From Aquarana catesbeiana (Eukaryota > Chordata > Amphibia > Anura > Ranidae): a stretch of DNA of 64,000 nucleotides. The position numbers and the translations under genes were made by a program. The stretch covers positions 121,575,375 through 121,639,374 of the forward strand of contig NC_133332.1 in assembly GCF_042186555.1 (NCBI RefSeq). The letters are read 5' to 3'. Under the pieces are notes generated by a model that saw only the letters and a program-made list of their open reading frames with translations, searched no databases and was not told the DNA's origin. Of this stretch, positions 44,218-54,896 are shown in pieces; the first letter of the stretch is position 1; each line of letters opens with the position of its first letter.

Positions 44218-45464
44218 AACTGCTTTATGTATGTGTGATGGAAAACGATGATCGGTTTCATGTAAACAGCACAAAGAAAAACTCTAATGGATAAAACGGC
44301 CCCAGAGCTAGGCTGTTAAACAGAAGTACCTACATTGTAAAAATGACATTTGAATGTATTTTAAATATAGCAATTGTGTCACACAGCAAGCAAAATGTGC
44401 TCAAGCGTCTTAATGTCTTAGGTGACTGGCACATGAACACTTGCGCATAACCATTGGGTTTCCGCACAAACTCAGGGAAACGTGTTCAGGATGGAAGAAA
44501 AGCCATGACACATTTCTCCTGTTACATATGTATCTTTGACATTTTTCTTCTGGGGATGTGTTTCAATTCTAAGATGTGTTTTGAAATAACTGCATAGAAT
44601 GGAAAGCTTTATTTCCGTTCTTTAAATAACAACTCAAAGCAGTGAAATCTGCTCCATCTTTATCAGTTACCTTTTCATCACCGCATTCATTACTGGCACT
44701 ATTACATTTCAGGGTGAACCACGCAACACACGCTCCACGTCCAGTTATCACAGGAAATCATCATAAAAACATACATTCTCTAAATTGAAAGTCTGGGGCC
44801 CAATGTCATATAGCAAGCCAATGATCTTGATAATTTATAGAGGAGTTTTATTTAGCAGCACAAGTTAAGGTGTTTCTTTACATAGAATTGAATTGAAAAA
44901 CATATAAACATGGCCTTTACTGACTTCAGCTGCAGCTGCAACTTATATTTCCTGAACTAACTTGTCTATAGGCCTATATGCTTGTATTTACAATAGTATT
45001 TAACTGATTATAAAAGAGACCTATGCTCAGATTTACAGACCCCACTATATTTCATTTTTCATCTTTTGTGAAAAATTGATTTGCTGTGTAGCATCTCCAA
45101 GATTTAGACCTATAAATGCTCTCCGGATGGATTGTGCAGAATGATTGAGAAAGTCCAAGGATATTAGCAGGTAGGTTTGAAGTACCAAATCCAGAGTGGA
45201 TTGTGGCCTCTCTTGCATATATAGTCTAGGTACTTCAAAGGGTGGAGGCCAAGTAACACTCAGGCAAAGGAGCTACAAAAAATGCTTGGTCACAGCTGTC
45301 AAGGCTATTCAGATATTCCAAAGCAGAGCAGGTCTGAAACACAGGCTGTAGCAACATAGAATCTTTAGGCTGTTGTAGTTCAACCTATTTTTAAAGGAGA
45401 AACTCATACTCACCTACAGTATATCGCTGCAGAATTGGTCTGATGCTACAGCTGTCCCCCACTG
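44218..45464. other. Unassigned intronic sequence
   Basis: No gene or repeat recognised. Confidence 0.45.
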
Positions 45465-45842
45465 ATTTGAATGCCGCGTACACACGACCGGACTTTCCAG
45501 CAGAAAATCTAAGATGGAATCATTCCGTCGGACATTCCGATCGTGTGTATGCTTCAACAGACTTTTTCTTTCTAAAATTCTGACGGACCTAGAAATAGAA
45601 CATGTTTCAAATCTTTCCGACGGACTCAATTCCTATCAGGAAAACCGCTCGTCTGTATGCTATTCCGACAGACCAAAAATGACGCAAGGGCAGCTATTGG
45701 CTACTGGTTATTGAACTTCCTTTTTCTAGTCCCGTCGTATGTCATCGCGTTCTAAACGATCGGACTTTGGTGTTATCGTGTGTAGGCAAGTCCGTTTCAG
45801 CGGAACTCTGTCCAAACTCCGTCAGAAAGACCGTCGGGTGTC
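45465..45842 (+). mobile_element. Harbinger-like MITE, copy 1
   Basis: It begins 'atgccgcgtacacacgaccgg' and contains 'gaacatgtttcaaatctttccgacgg' and 'aaaccgctcgtctgtatgct', as in the copies at 48502-48930 and 51668-52107. The right terminus is diverged. Confidence 0.7.
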
Positions 45843-47905
45843 TATTCTGAGACTGAGAACTGAACAATTACATGACCACTGATCGCTCAGTCCTCAGGTC
45901 CACTCTGTGCACAGAGTGGTGATTGTCAGTCACCAGCTCTCTGCCCCCCCCCCAGCTTTCACTGGAGCACCAGGCTGTGGTACAGGAGTGGCTGGCTCAG
46001 GCTCTCCGAGGCATGCTGAGTAGCTGCCAGTCAGGCATCTGGAGGGATTCTGACCTTAAAGTCAGGTTCCTTGCAGACTTGTCTGTATTCCTATCGCACA
46101 CATTACTGGAAAACAAGGCTCATCAGTGGTAGCTGCTGCAGCGATTACCAGCTGGATCCTGGAGACATCAAGAAAGTGTACATATTCGCCAGCATACCAT
46201 GGATCTACAATCTCAAGCTTTTATTGCAGAGAGATCACATCACAAAGACAAGTGCAATGTTTCGCAGTCGAGCAGGACCCCTTTGTCAGCTGTTGGCTGA
46301 ATCTGGATCACAGGAGTGCAGAAATAAGTGCACTCCTGTGACCCAGAAGAGAAGCATGGCCAAACAAAAACTCCCACCATACTTGTCTTTTAAAGGCAAC
46401 GTTCTGCACCAGAACTAATTAAAGGCTGGATTTCTGCTCCTCTAAAATTCAAAGATCAGCACATCCTGCAAGTGATCTGAACATGATTGGTGAATGATAA
46501 CTTAGGTAGGACCAAGACACTGTAAGTGAGTTGAAAGTACAAAACTGACATACAGCAGGGTACTCAGGCACAGAATGGCATTAAAGCCATATTAATTTAA
46601 AAAAAAATGTTTAATATATTGCAGCTTACCAATCATTAAATGTGGTAGGTGCATTAGTTTTTATTTTTAGGTTTTTTTATCCTTTATTAAAACCTGGTGC
46701 TTCGGTCACTAACACATTTCATGTTTTAAATCTGTGGATGAGCTATAGAGTCACCCTTGGACAGCAGCAGTGTTAAATGTACTAGTGGTTTTAAATACAC
46801 GACTAACAGATTAAAGCCTAACTCCAGCTAACACTTTATTAGAAGTTACAGAAAAAAAAATCATTTTTCTATAAAGAATTTACATAAATGGATTGGATCA
46901 TTGTAAGCACCCCTTTCAGTGTTAAATGGTTTGGCTCAACCCTGAAACTTTCACTTTTGCTGCACAGCTTGGCCTGTTAAAGGAGGTGGAAAAAATAACA
47001 GCAGGATCAACAGGTAAAAACAAAGTTATGGGGAGCTTCAGAAAAACAAAGACTGGTTAACACTAGTTACAGACTGCATCATATATGTCATATTTGGATT
47101 TTGCATTTAGTACCACTTTAAGCAGCAAGCAGGCAAAAGAAGTACTAAAAGAAGTGAGAAGAGGGCAGAACAAGAGGTTCAGACAGGCAAATCAGGGCCA
47201 AATATAGCCATGATGAAGATAGGTTAGGCGTGGTAAAATATTAATCAAGCCAGTCCAAAGAACAGGTCAAATAAGGTCCAGTCTGATGAGGAATGCTAAC
47301 AATCATTTTAACACCAAGGTGTTCTGGAATTAAGCTTACATATCCCATTTTGAGCAAATGACAACACTGGGCATTTGTATGCACATACAGTACATATATG
47401 ACACCACATCCACCTTGAGGCATGGACATGGAGTTAAAGACCCACTCACAGTTCTGGAGGAGCAACTGTGACCAGGCACAGGTGCAAACACAATGGCTAG
47501 TTGTACGTTGACCAAGATCCTTTAAGCCTGGTACACACTACATTTGTTTTAAATGGCCTTTTAACCAACTCAAACTGTGAATAAAAGTGTATGCAGCCTA
47601 TAATCATTTGGATATTTAGCCCATTGTCATGAGTGGTAATGAAGCTAGCATTTTCCATGTACGCCATTGTATTCAAGAAGAGGCAACTAGTAACTTGGGG
47701 AGTGAAAATACATGCCATAAATTGCACCGCCTTTCATATTTATTTTTTGTTTTGAACCCTATAGGGAGGTTTGATATAAATGGAAATGTATTTCAACAAT
47801 GAATCAATCAGTCAAATATATAGCTGCAATTGCCTGAAACATTAGTGGCTGTTCAGACAATATTAGGGTGTAGAATTAACAACTGTCTTCTAATTTTCTT
47901 CACAG
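45843..47905 (+). other. Distal part of opsin intron 2
   Basis: At 46256-46290, minus strand, CTGACAA, a stem and CGAAACATT resemble a decayed hammerhead core. 46610-46700 ('gcagcttaccaatcattaaatgtgg') is related to 41955-42060, a dispersed repeat. A C-run lies at 45942-45951. No gene is supported. Confidence 0.45.
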
Positions 47906-48139
47906 ATGGGGCGGATTAACCTGAGCTCAGCTCAGAAGAGGGAACACCATTTGCTTTTTATGGTGCTCTGCATGATCACTTGCTATCTCATATGCTGGAT
48001 GCCTTATGGATTAATTTCCTTGGTTACAACTTTTGGGGAACCTGGAATCATCTCTCCCACAGTTGGCATCATACCATCCATTCTGGCCAAGAGCAGCACC
48101 TGTGTTAATCCTCTAATTTATATATTTATGAATAAACAG
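47906..48139 (+). CDS. TMT/encephalopsin-type opsin, exon with TM6-TM7
   Basis: The exon has 78 codons, phase 0 at both ends, with acceptor TTCTTCACAG and donor GTATGA at 48140. It encodes the end of the third cytoplasmic loop ('SAQKREHHLLF'), TM6 with the CWxPY motif ('CYLICWMPYG'), and TM7. TM7 holds the retinal-binding lysine ('ILAKSST', codon 48089-48091) and the NPxxY motif as 'NPLIY'. The exon ends at 'MNKQ'. All residues needed for a photopigment in this part are present. 'FGEPGIISP' and 'SILAKSS' again fit TMT opsins. The exon joins in frame to both neighbours. Confidence 0.93.
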
Positions 48140-48501
48140 GTATGACTGGCATATTAAAGGCTACTGGTGTACAGTAGTGTAGTCAGCTATGGTAAAATGC
48201 AATATACAGTAACACAGACAAGGGTCTTCTTCTTAACTTTCTTTTGACATTGATGATATTATATGTACTGGTCCTCTATGTGATAAAAAGTAAAGTTTAG
48301 TGACAAAAAAGTGAAAAAATGAAGTAAAAAGGTTACACTCAAGCCCCTACCCCCCACCCAGAAAAAAAATTTGACCTCCCTTCCCCACAGACACGCACAT
48401 TCTAGCATAAATACATGTGTTGAGTGCACCTGAGCCTAAAAACGTTGATTGTGCTGCTCATGTTACATATTGCTGCACAAACCAGAGCGAGACCAATCTT
48501 C

Positions 48502-48930
48502 TAATGCGCTGTACACACGAGCGGACTTTTCGACCGAACTGGTCCGACGGACCGAACCCGGCGGACAATCTGACCGTGTGTGGGCTTCATCGGACCTTCA
48601 GCGGACTGCTTCTGTCGAAAATCTGACAGACTTTAGATTTGGAACATGTTTCAAATCTTTACGTTGGAACTCCGCCAGACCCAGTTCCTATAGAAAAATC
48701 CGCTCGTCTGTATGCTAGTCCGATGGATAAAAACCGACGCTAGGTCAACTATTGGCTACTGGCTATGAACTTCCTTATTTTAGTCCGGGCGTACGTCATC
48801 AAGTACGAATCTGTCGGACTCGTGTGATCATGTGTAGGCAAGTCCATTCGTTCGGAAGTCCATCAAAGTCAGTCGAAAAGACTGTCAGACCTTTGTTGCC
48901 AAAAAGTCCACCCGTGTGTACAGGGCATAA
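48502..48930 (+). mobile_element. Harbinger-like MITE, copy 2
   Basis: Borders 'TAATGCGCTGTACACACG' and 'CGTGTGTACAGGGCATAA' give TIRs of about 15 bp with TAA at the left and an overlapping TAA at the right. A 3-bp TWA duplication is typical of PIF/Harbinger. The interior is shared with copies 1 and 3. Confidence 0.75.
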
Positions 48931-49979
48931 GGCCATTGTTCATGGCTAACTCTAAACTGATGGCCTGTAGGGGTTTTTAATGCCCAGCACATGGAAAATT
49001 TTCGGTACCAAAGTTTGTCCCCAAATGCAATTATAAGGCTTGATATGTTTGGCATCTGTTTTATATCTGACGTAATCACAGACACAGGCAGGCAGAAGAA
49101 TTAACAGAGAGATCACTATGCTGGAAGAGGTGTTTTTATCATATTAGCACTCTGACATTTAAGATGCAACACAGAGGAAGTGGCAATGCATAGGATGCTA
49201 TGTGACTTGGAACAGGAAGCTGCCTGTCCCTCTGGTGAATATGGACAAGCTACCTGCAGTAATACATGAACAAAGGGAAATCGATCAGCCATGACCCTAT
49301 AAACTGAAGCCATAACATGTCAGCCCATCATTACAAGGTAAGGCAAACAAACCGCACAGGGAATAGAACTACACTAACATCTAGTTAAAACAAGGAAAAC
49401 ATTTGAAAATTTACAATGCCTTTACATATTCCAAAAAAATAAAAATAAAACAAGCTCTCACATACCACTGTAGCTATAGGCTTTGTAGAGAACCTCATCT
49501 TCAGATTTTACAACAGAACCACTGAAATCACAGCCCCTACTTTTCTACAGAAGCAGAATTTTGGCAGACTGACAGCCTTTTAATATAAACACATAGCACA
49601 TGCTTCCAAGCTTTTACAAACCCCCAGAAACCTGATTTCAGAGTCTGAGGATGAATCACTTCACTGTACTTGCAGCTAGAGAAATCAGTGTTTTAAAGAA
49701 CGAATGTATAAATATAGTCATTTCCATAATCTGGGTACAGGTGCACATTAGAGTGGAATTAAAGGCATCGGCATCTTCTTCTGTGTGCTGGTTTTCAGCA
49801 ATCTCCATTGGCTGGCACAAGATGATGTCACTCTTGTGCATGTGCAGGAGCTAGTTGTCCTGGCACACTGCATAAGCCACTCAATTACATGCTGAGAGCA
49901 GGTAGGTGTATTTTATTGCAGAAGAAACAGAGATAGATAAGAGACCAACCTAAGAAGCGTCTTCAGTTAAATTCACCAC

Positions 49980-50298
49980 TTATGCCTCGTTTCCACCGAG
50001 CGGTGGAGGCCTAGAATGGTCCGGCCTATTCAGACGAGCGTTTCCACTGCAAGTCGGACCAACAGGGGCCATACGTGGGTTTAGAAAAAATGCCTAGCAT
50101 GGCGTCACATGTCCACCAATCAGTGAAATGTATCTTAGCTCCGCCCTAACCGAACCGTTCCATTTTCTATGGCCCCACATCTGAAGCAGGGCCCTGAATG
50201 GAACAGTTTGGCTAGGTTGTATGGGCCGCTTTCATAATGGAAACACCCAAAATAGCGTACCGTACCGAACCGATCCGCTCAGTGGAAACGAGGCATAA
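49980..50298. mobile_element. Harbinger-like MITE, 'GCCTCGTTTCCAC' family
   Basis: Terminal repeats TTATGCCTCGTTTCCACCGAG and its inverse CAGTGGAAACGAGGCATAA, with TTA/TAA borders (49980-49982 and 50296-50298), bound 319 bp. It is a well-preserved copy only 82 bp before the last opsin exon. Confidence 0.8.
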
Positions 50299-50380
50299 GT
50301 GGCATGTATTCCTGATAATACTTGAGTTTATTCTGCCATCAATAAATATGAATTGAAAAGTTGTTTTTTTTTTATTCCAG

Positions 50381-50593
50381 TTTTACAGATGTTTTGTCAC
50401 TCTTCTGAAATGTGAATCAGAACCACATGACAGCGATGCCACTATGAATTCACGACAAAGCAAAGAGCTTCAGGTTAAAGACAATGGCAAGATGATTCAG
50501 AGCAGCTTTCACCAGCCAAGCAAGGACACAACATCTTCTATCATGAAGAAGCAGAAATTGACTCTTGTAGTGCACTACATAGATTATAGATAA
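50381..50593 (+). CDS. TMT/encephalopsin-type opsin, last exon, C-terminal tail
   Basis: The exon has 70 codons plus the stop TAA at 50591-50593. It follows the acceptor TTTATTCCAG and continues in phase from 'MNKQ' with 'FYRCFVTLLKCE', the start of the cytoplasmic helix 8 seen in TMT opsins. The last 55 residues are a polar, serine- and lysine-rich tail with several possible phosphorylation sites ('DTTSSIMKKQK', as arrestin targets in general). This exon fits the family size. The tail sequence is poorly conserved among opsins, so the exact subtype is best decided from the other exons. Confidence 0.9.
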   Translation, partial: FYRCFVTLLKCESEPHDSDATMNSRQSKELQVKDNGKMIQSSFHQPSKDTTSSIMKKQKLTLVVHYIDYR

Positions 50594-51146
50594 ACTTTTA
50601 TGTCAAACCACCAGCTGGTTAATCGCAATAGTGATTTGTAAAACAAAAGGGAAGAAAAAATGTGGTGGTGTCCATCAGAGTCTGGAAAATGGCCAGTGTG
50701 AACTGGGTGCTTGGGTGCTATTATGTGACACATCAGAATGATACCATTATCATTACCGGGAGTGCTACAGTAGGAGTCTGATGTGTATGAACACAATTCT
50801 ATAATTTCCCCCACACTATTGCAAAGTGTTTTCTTTGTATTAATACAAAGGGGAAAGCTGATGTTACTTTTATTTCTACTAAGAATGACAGATATGTCAG
50901 CCGTGACAAAATTATCATCTCCTAGATGTACAAGATGTTTATCTCTAGAATACAGGTTCTTTCTATATGTATAAACAGTTAAGCTATAATTTATCTGCCC
51001 AAAAGACCAAGCTTGAAGAGAATATAAGCTTTTTAATGGCATGCATTAACCTTTAAATGTAATGTATTTGAGGGATTTAAAGGATATCTGCACTTTTTGT
51101 GTACATCTCCTATCTGCCCTTGTCCCTGCTGACGGTAAAAAATAAA
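50594..51146 (+). terminator. Opsin 3' UTR with possible AATAAA signal
   Basis: Unique-looking sequence follows the stop. The first good AATAAA is at 51141-51146. It could be the polyadenylation signal; there is no transcript support here. Confidence 0.4.
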
Positions 51147-51225
51147 GAAATGGATGAGATGGGGTACCCCTCATGTAACTGTTAGTGTGTTTCATACCCT
51201 ATGGTCCCAGCAGCATCTTGTAGAT

Positions 51226-51361
51226 CAGGGGTCTCCAAACTATGGCCCTCCATTTGTTCAGAAACTACAATTCCCATCATGCCTAATCATGTCTGTTTTA
51301 CAATGCCTCATGGGACATGTAGTTCCACAACAGCTGGAGGGCCGTAGTTTGGAGATCCCTG
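51226..51361. mobile_element. hAT-like MITE, complete copy
   Basis: Terminal repeats CAGGGGTCTCCAAACTATGG and its inverse (CCGTAGTTTGGAGATCCCTG) bound 136 bp. Interior 'actacaattcccatcatgc' / 'catgggacatgtagtt' is also partly inverted. Two degenerate copies lie at 14640-14755 and 15748-15882. Confidence 0.8.
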
Positions 51362-51454
51362 TTTTAGACTACTGCTGTAAAAATTGCGGTTGAGATACAG
51401 GAGACAGGCTGTTATGTAGAATGAATAAGCAGACCATCTCCTAATTGTTCTCTT

Positions 51455-51635
51455 TATCAAAACTGGAGCACTCCGAATCTGGTGCAGCTGTGCATGGTAG
51501 CCAATCAGCTTCTGACTTCAGGTTGTTCAAATTAAGCTTTGACAATAAAACCCGGAAGCTGATTGGTTTCTATGCAGAGCTGCACTAGATTTTGAACACC
51601 CGAGTTTTTGTAAATCTCCCCCTTTATGTCAAAGC
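51455..51635. mobile_element. MITE, relative of 36130-36314
   Basis: 'aaaactggagcactcc', 'tggtgcagctgtgcatggtagccaatcagctt', 'gcagagctgcactagatttt' and 'gtaaatctccccc' follow the order of the element at 36130-36314, with degraded ends. Confidence 0.6.
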
Positions 51636-51667
51636 AGGTGTCCCATTCCATTTACATTTTTTGCACG

Positions 51668-52107
51668 TAATGCCCTGTACACACGACCGGTTTTCCCGTC
51701 GGAATAAACTCTGAAGGTTTTTCTGACGGAGTTCTGACGGAATTCCGCTCAAGATGTCTTGCATACACACGGTCACACCAAATTCAGACCGTCCAGAACG
51801 CGGTGACGTACAACACGTACGACGGGACTAGAAAACAGAAGTTCAATAGCTAGTATCCAATAGCTTCCATCTCGTACTTGCTTCAGAGCATCCGTCATTT
51901 TTGGTACGTCGGAACAGTATACAGACGAGCGGTTTTCCCAATAGGAATTGGTTCCGTCGGAAAAATTTAGAACATGTTCTCTTTCTAGGTCATCAGAATT
52001 TTCGACGTAAAAAGTCAGATGGGGCATACACACGATCGGAATATACGATGAAAAGCTCCCGTCTGACTTTTTCTGTCGCACATTCCGCTCGTGTGTACAC
52101 GGCATTA
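51668..52107 (-). mobile_element. Harbinger-like MITE, copy 3
   Basis: It is inverted relative to copies 1 and 2. The borders are TAATGCCCTGTACACACGA and TCGTGTGTACACGGCATTA with TAA/TTA at the edges (51668-51670, 52105-52107). 'agacgagcggttttcc' and 'gaacatgttc' are shared. Confidence 0.78.
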
Positions 52108-52459
52108 GGCTATCCTTTCATAAACAGACAGATATTCAGCACTTATTCTGCTTCTTTTTTGAGGGATATGAATTAGTCCAACCACTACAGCCCTTTATAC
52201 AAATCAGTTGAGTTACCCCTCTTCTATTTGTTTGTATATGACTTGATTACCAATGAGATGGAAGGATGCTGTACTTGACTGATTCCTTCACAGTACTAGA
52301 TATTACCAGTATGTGAGCTACACAGTGGCGACTGGTGCTCAAAATTTTTTACGGGGCGCAAACAAACTGAAAAATTAAACTGTTAGTAATGTAGGACTGT
52401 AAGTAGTCATTTATCAAATGATTTTGTATCATTACTGCTAGATAAAACTGTACCCATCA

Positions 52460-52583
52460 TATGCAGCCTCACTGTGCCAATCAATTTCAGCCTCACTGTG
52501 CCAATCAATTTCAGCCTCACTTTGCCAATCAATTACAGCCTCACTGTGTCAATCATATGCAGCCTCACTGTTCCCGTCACAGT
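52460..52583 (+). repeat. 24-bp tandem repeat, about 5 copies
   Basis: The unit 'cagcctcactgtgccaatcaattt' has starts at 52464, 52488, 52512, 52536 and 52560. Confidence 0.9.
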
Positions 52584-52639
52584 AGGCCAATCACATCCAC
52601 ATTTCATGTAAAAGAAAATAAAAACACTTTACATAAGGT

Positions 52640-53638
52640 GTCCTCATGAGATCCCCCTTTTACATCAGGCGCCCCCTTTACATCAGGTGTCCCAATCAGA
52701 GTCCTCCTTTAAAACGGATGTCCCCATAAGCATACCCTATACATCAGGTGTTCTCATTAGAGTCCCCCTTTACATCAGGTGTCCCCATCAGAGTCCTTTA
52801 CATCAGATGTCCCCATCAGAATCCCCCTTTACATCATATGTCCCCATCAGAGTCCCCCTTTACATCAGATGTCCTCACAAGAGTCCCCCTTTACTTCAGG
52901 TGTCCCAATCAGAGTCCCCCTTTACATCAGGTGCCCCCTTTACATCAGGTGTCCCAATCAGAGTCCCCCTTTACAACAGGTGTCCCCATTAGCATTTCCC
53001 TATAAATCAGGTGTTCTCATTAGAGTCCCCCTTTACATCAGGTGTCCCCATCAGAGTCCCCCTTTATATCATATGTCCCCATCAGAGTCCCCCTTTTCGT
53101 CAGATGTCTCCATCAGAGTCCTCCTTTACATCAGGTGTCCCCATCAGAGTCCTCCTTTGCATCAGGTGTCCCCATCAGAGTCCCCCTTTTCATCAGATGT
53201 CTCCATCAGAGTCCTCCTTTACATTAAATGTCTCCATCAGAGTCCCCCTTTAGATCATATGTCCACATCAGAGTCCCCCTTTACATCAGATGTCCCCATC
53301 AGAGTCCCCCTTTACATCCAATGACCTCATCAGAGTCCTCCTTTATGCCAGATGTCCCCTTTACATTAGATGTCCCCATCAGTGTCCCCCTTTACATCAG
53401 ATGTCCCCATCAGAGTCCCCCTTTACATCAGATGAACCTGTCAGAGTCCCCCTTTACATCAGATGTCCCCACCAGGGTCCTCCTTCACATCATAGTCCCC
53501 CTTTACGTCAGATGTTCCCATCAGAGTCCTCCTTTACATTAGATGTCCCCATCAGTGTCCCCCTTTACATCAGATGTCCCCATCAGAGTCCCCCTTTACA
53601 TTAGATGTCCCCATCAGAGTCCTCCTTTACATCAAGAA
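52640..53638 (+). repeat. 31-bp minisatellite, about 32 copies
   Basis: The unit is 'cagagtccccctttacatca' followed by 'gatgtccccat' (31 bp), with frequent 'cat/cag' and 'gat/ggt' variants and a few shortened units. Because 31 is not a multiple of 3 and the unit has no plus-strand stop, all three frames stay open and give peptides that look alike. These are not genes. Confidence 0.95.
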
Positions 53639-53639
53639 A

Positions 53640-54560
53640 AAGAAAACTAAGAGAATAAAGTTCTCTTAAGAGGGCAGAAAAACACCTAAACACTATCTGA
53701 GAAAGCAAATCAAAATTTATTGTACAAAGATATAAACACCACACTGATTAGATACTACAAAAAACACGAAGCGGGCTATGGTAAGTGACTATCACAGACC
53801 CTGTTAAAAAATGACAACGTTGTCGTTAAAAACATGGGAGCCGCGGCTATGCATACCACATACAAACACTAATCACCACTCACAGACACTGATGGTATAG
53901 AATTAATTCAAATATTCAAGGCGGCTGCTAGTAGAATTCTATAGATCACTCTTCAGAGGCGTGGTGTATCGGGAATGTGGGTATGTGTAGATGGAGAAAG
54001 TCCATTGAGGGAACTGGTTCAGCACGGTAAGTTGATCAAAGAGGGACCGGAACCAATAAATATTAACCCGGGTAGACAGCAGATGTAGCCGGCAAAGCTA
54101 ACCTATATGGATAAGTCAGTCACAGATATAGACAGAGTAACAGCGGTATTCATGGCAGAAGCAGCAGGGGGAGTGTTAACAGCTAGAGGAGCATTTTAAA
54201 TAATGTAGATTGAAGCAAATCATTTTTCACCAGCTAGAAGACATCCAGCGTCCACAGACTGCAATACTCAACCCCAGAGGATGGCTAGGAGTATTAGTCC
54301 GTCTTGAGCCACCTTCCTGCCAAAAGATCAATGTCCTCGCTGTGTAATAATCGCCGTTGGTCGTAACCATGCAGGTTTGGAGAAAGCCAGTCATCAGCTG
54401 TTTAGTCCCAGCTAACCCTCCATCCATAGTGTGCGCGCAGTTCCGGAGTGACATGCTGACGTCACGTGCTGATGCGTTTCACCAGCCAATGAACACTGGT
54501 TTCAAACCAGCGTTCATTGGCTGGTGAAACGCGCCAGCACGTCACTCTGGAACCGTGCTC
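53640..54560 (-). repeat. Penelope-type pseudo-LTR-like region with long hairpin
   Basis: The stretch has no coding sequence. Its right part, around 54420-54560, with 'gtgctgatgcgtttcaccagcc' and 'ggctggtgaaacgcgccagcac', resembles the ribozyme-bearing terminal segments of Penelope-type repeats. The assignment is weak. Confidence 0.35.
54441..54552. repeat. Long near-perfect hairpin
   Basis: The centre is a single C at 54503. About 40 bp on each side (54463-54543) are inverses with few mismatches ('tttcaccagccaatgaacactggtt' / its inverse), and weaker pairing reaches about 54441 and 54552. A CRE-like TGACGTCA lies at 54457-54464. Confidence 0.8.
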
Positions 54561-54616
54561 TGGAACCGTGCTTTCCTGTACCAATCACCTAGAATAATCA
54601 GTGTCTGCCCAGCTTC

Positions 54617-54896
54617 AGGATGGGTTCACACTAGTGCGAATTGAATGTGGATTTCCCTGAATCCAATTCGCAATAGCAGGAGATTGTGACCGGCTCTTTA
54701 TGGAGCCGGTTCACATATGTCCACAGCGGCTCTGGTGCAATTTGCACAGGAGCCCTGTGCATCTTTTGGTCCATTTCAGGTCCGAATTCAGCAACAAACT
54801 TGGGCTGGAGTCAGACCTGAAACGGTGAACGGGGACACACCGGACCCCTGCTGTGAGCCACTGCGTGTTCATATGTGATCCCAGCCTTAATAAGGT
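54617..54896. mobile_element. MITE, 'gggttcacact' family
   Basis: 'aggatgggttcacactagtgcg' at the left and 'catatgtgatcccagcctta' at the right are inverted. Interior 'cggttcacatatgtccacagcggc' and 'tttcaggtccgaattc' are like the element at 43992-44217. Confidence 0.55.

Larger units (their letters stand above)
35537..47905 (+). other. Opsin intron 2, 12.4 kb, transposon-filled
   Basis: It is bounded by GTAAGT (35537) and TTCTTCACAG (to 47905), phase 0. It contains a foldback element, a Penelope-like relic, a piggyBac-type MITE and other MITEs listed separately. The donor is strong. Confidence 0.85.
48140..50380 (+). other. Opsin intron 3, 2.2 kb
   Basis: It runs from GTATGA (48140) to a good polypyrimidine tract and CAG at 50380. 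It contains two MITEs (48502-48930 and 49980-50298). 48931-49979 shows no recognisable element. Confidence 0.85.

Noticed and set aside
50584..51042. 152-codon frame on the minus strand
   Set aside because: It overlaps the opsin 3' end and 3' UTR, has no motif, and its composition is not protein-like.
52779..53324. 181-codon plus-strand frame
   Set aside because: It is a reading of the 31-bp minisatellite; the other two frames are equally open.
52460..53638. CRISPR-like regular repeats
   Set aside because: Units abut without unique spacers, and the genome is eukaryotic.
54457..54464. CRE octamer as a promoter of a gene
   Set aside because: No gene follows; it is part of a repeat with a hairpin.
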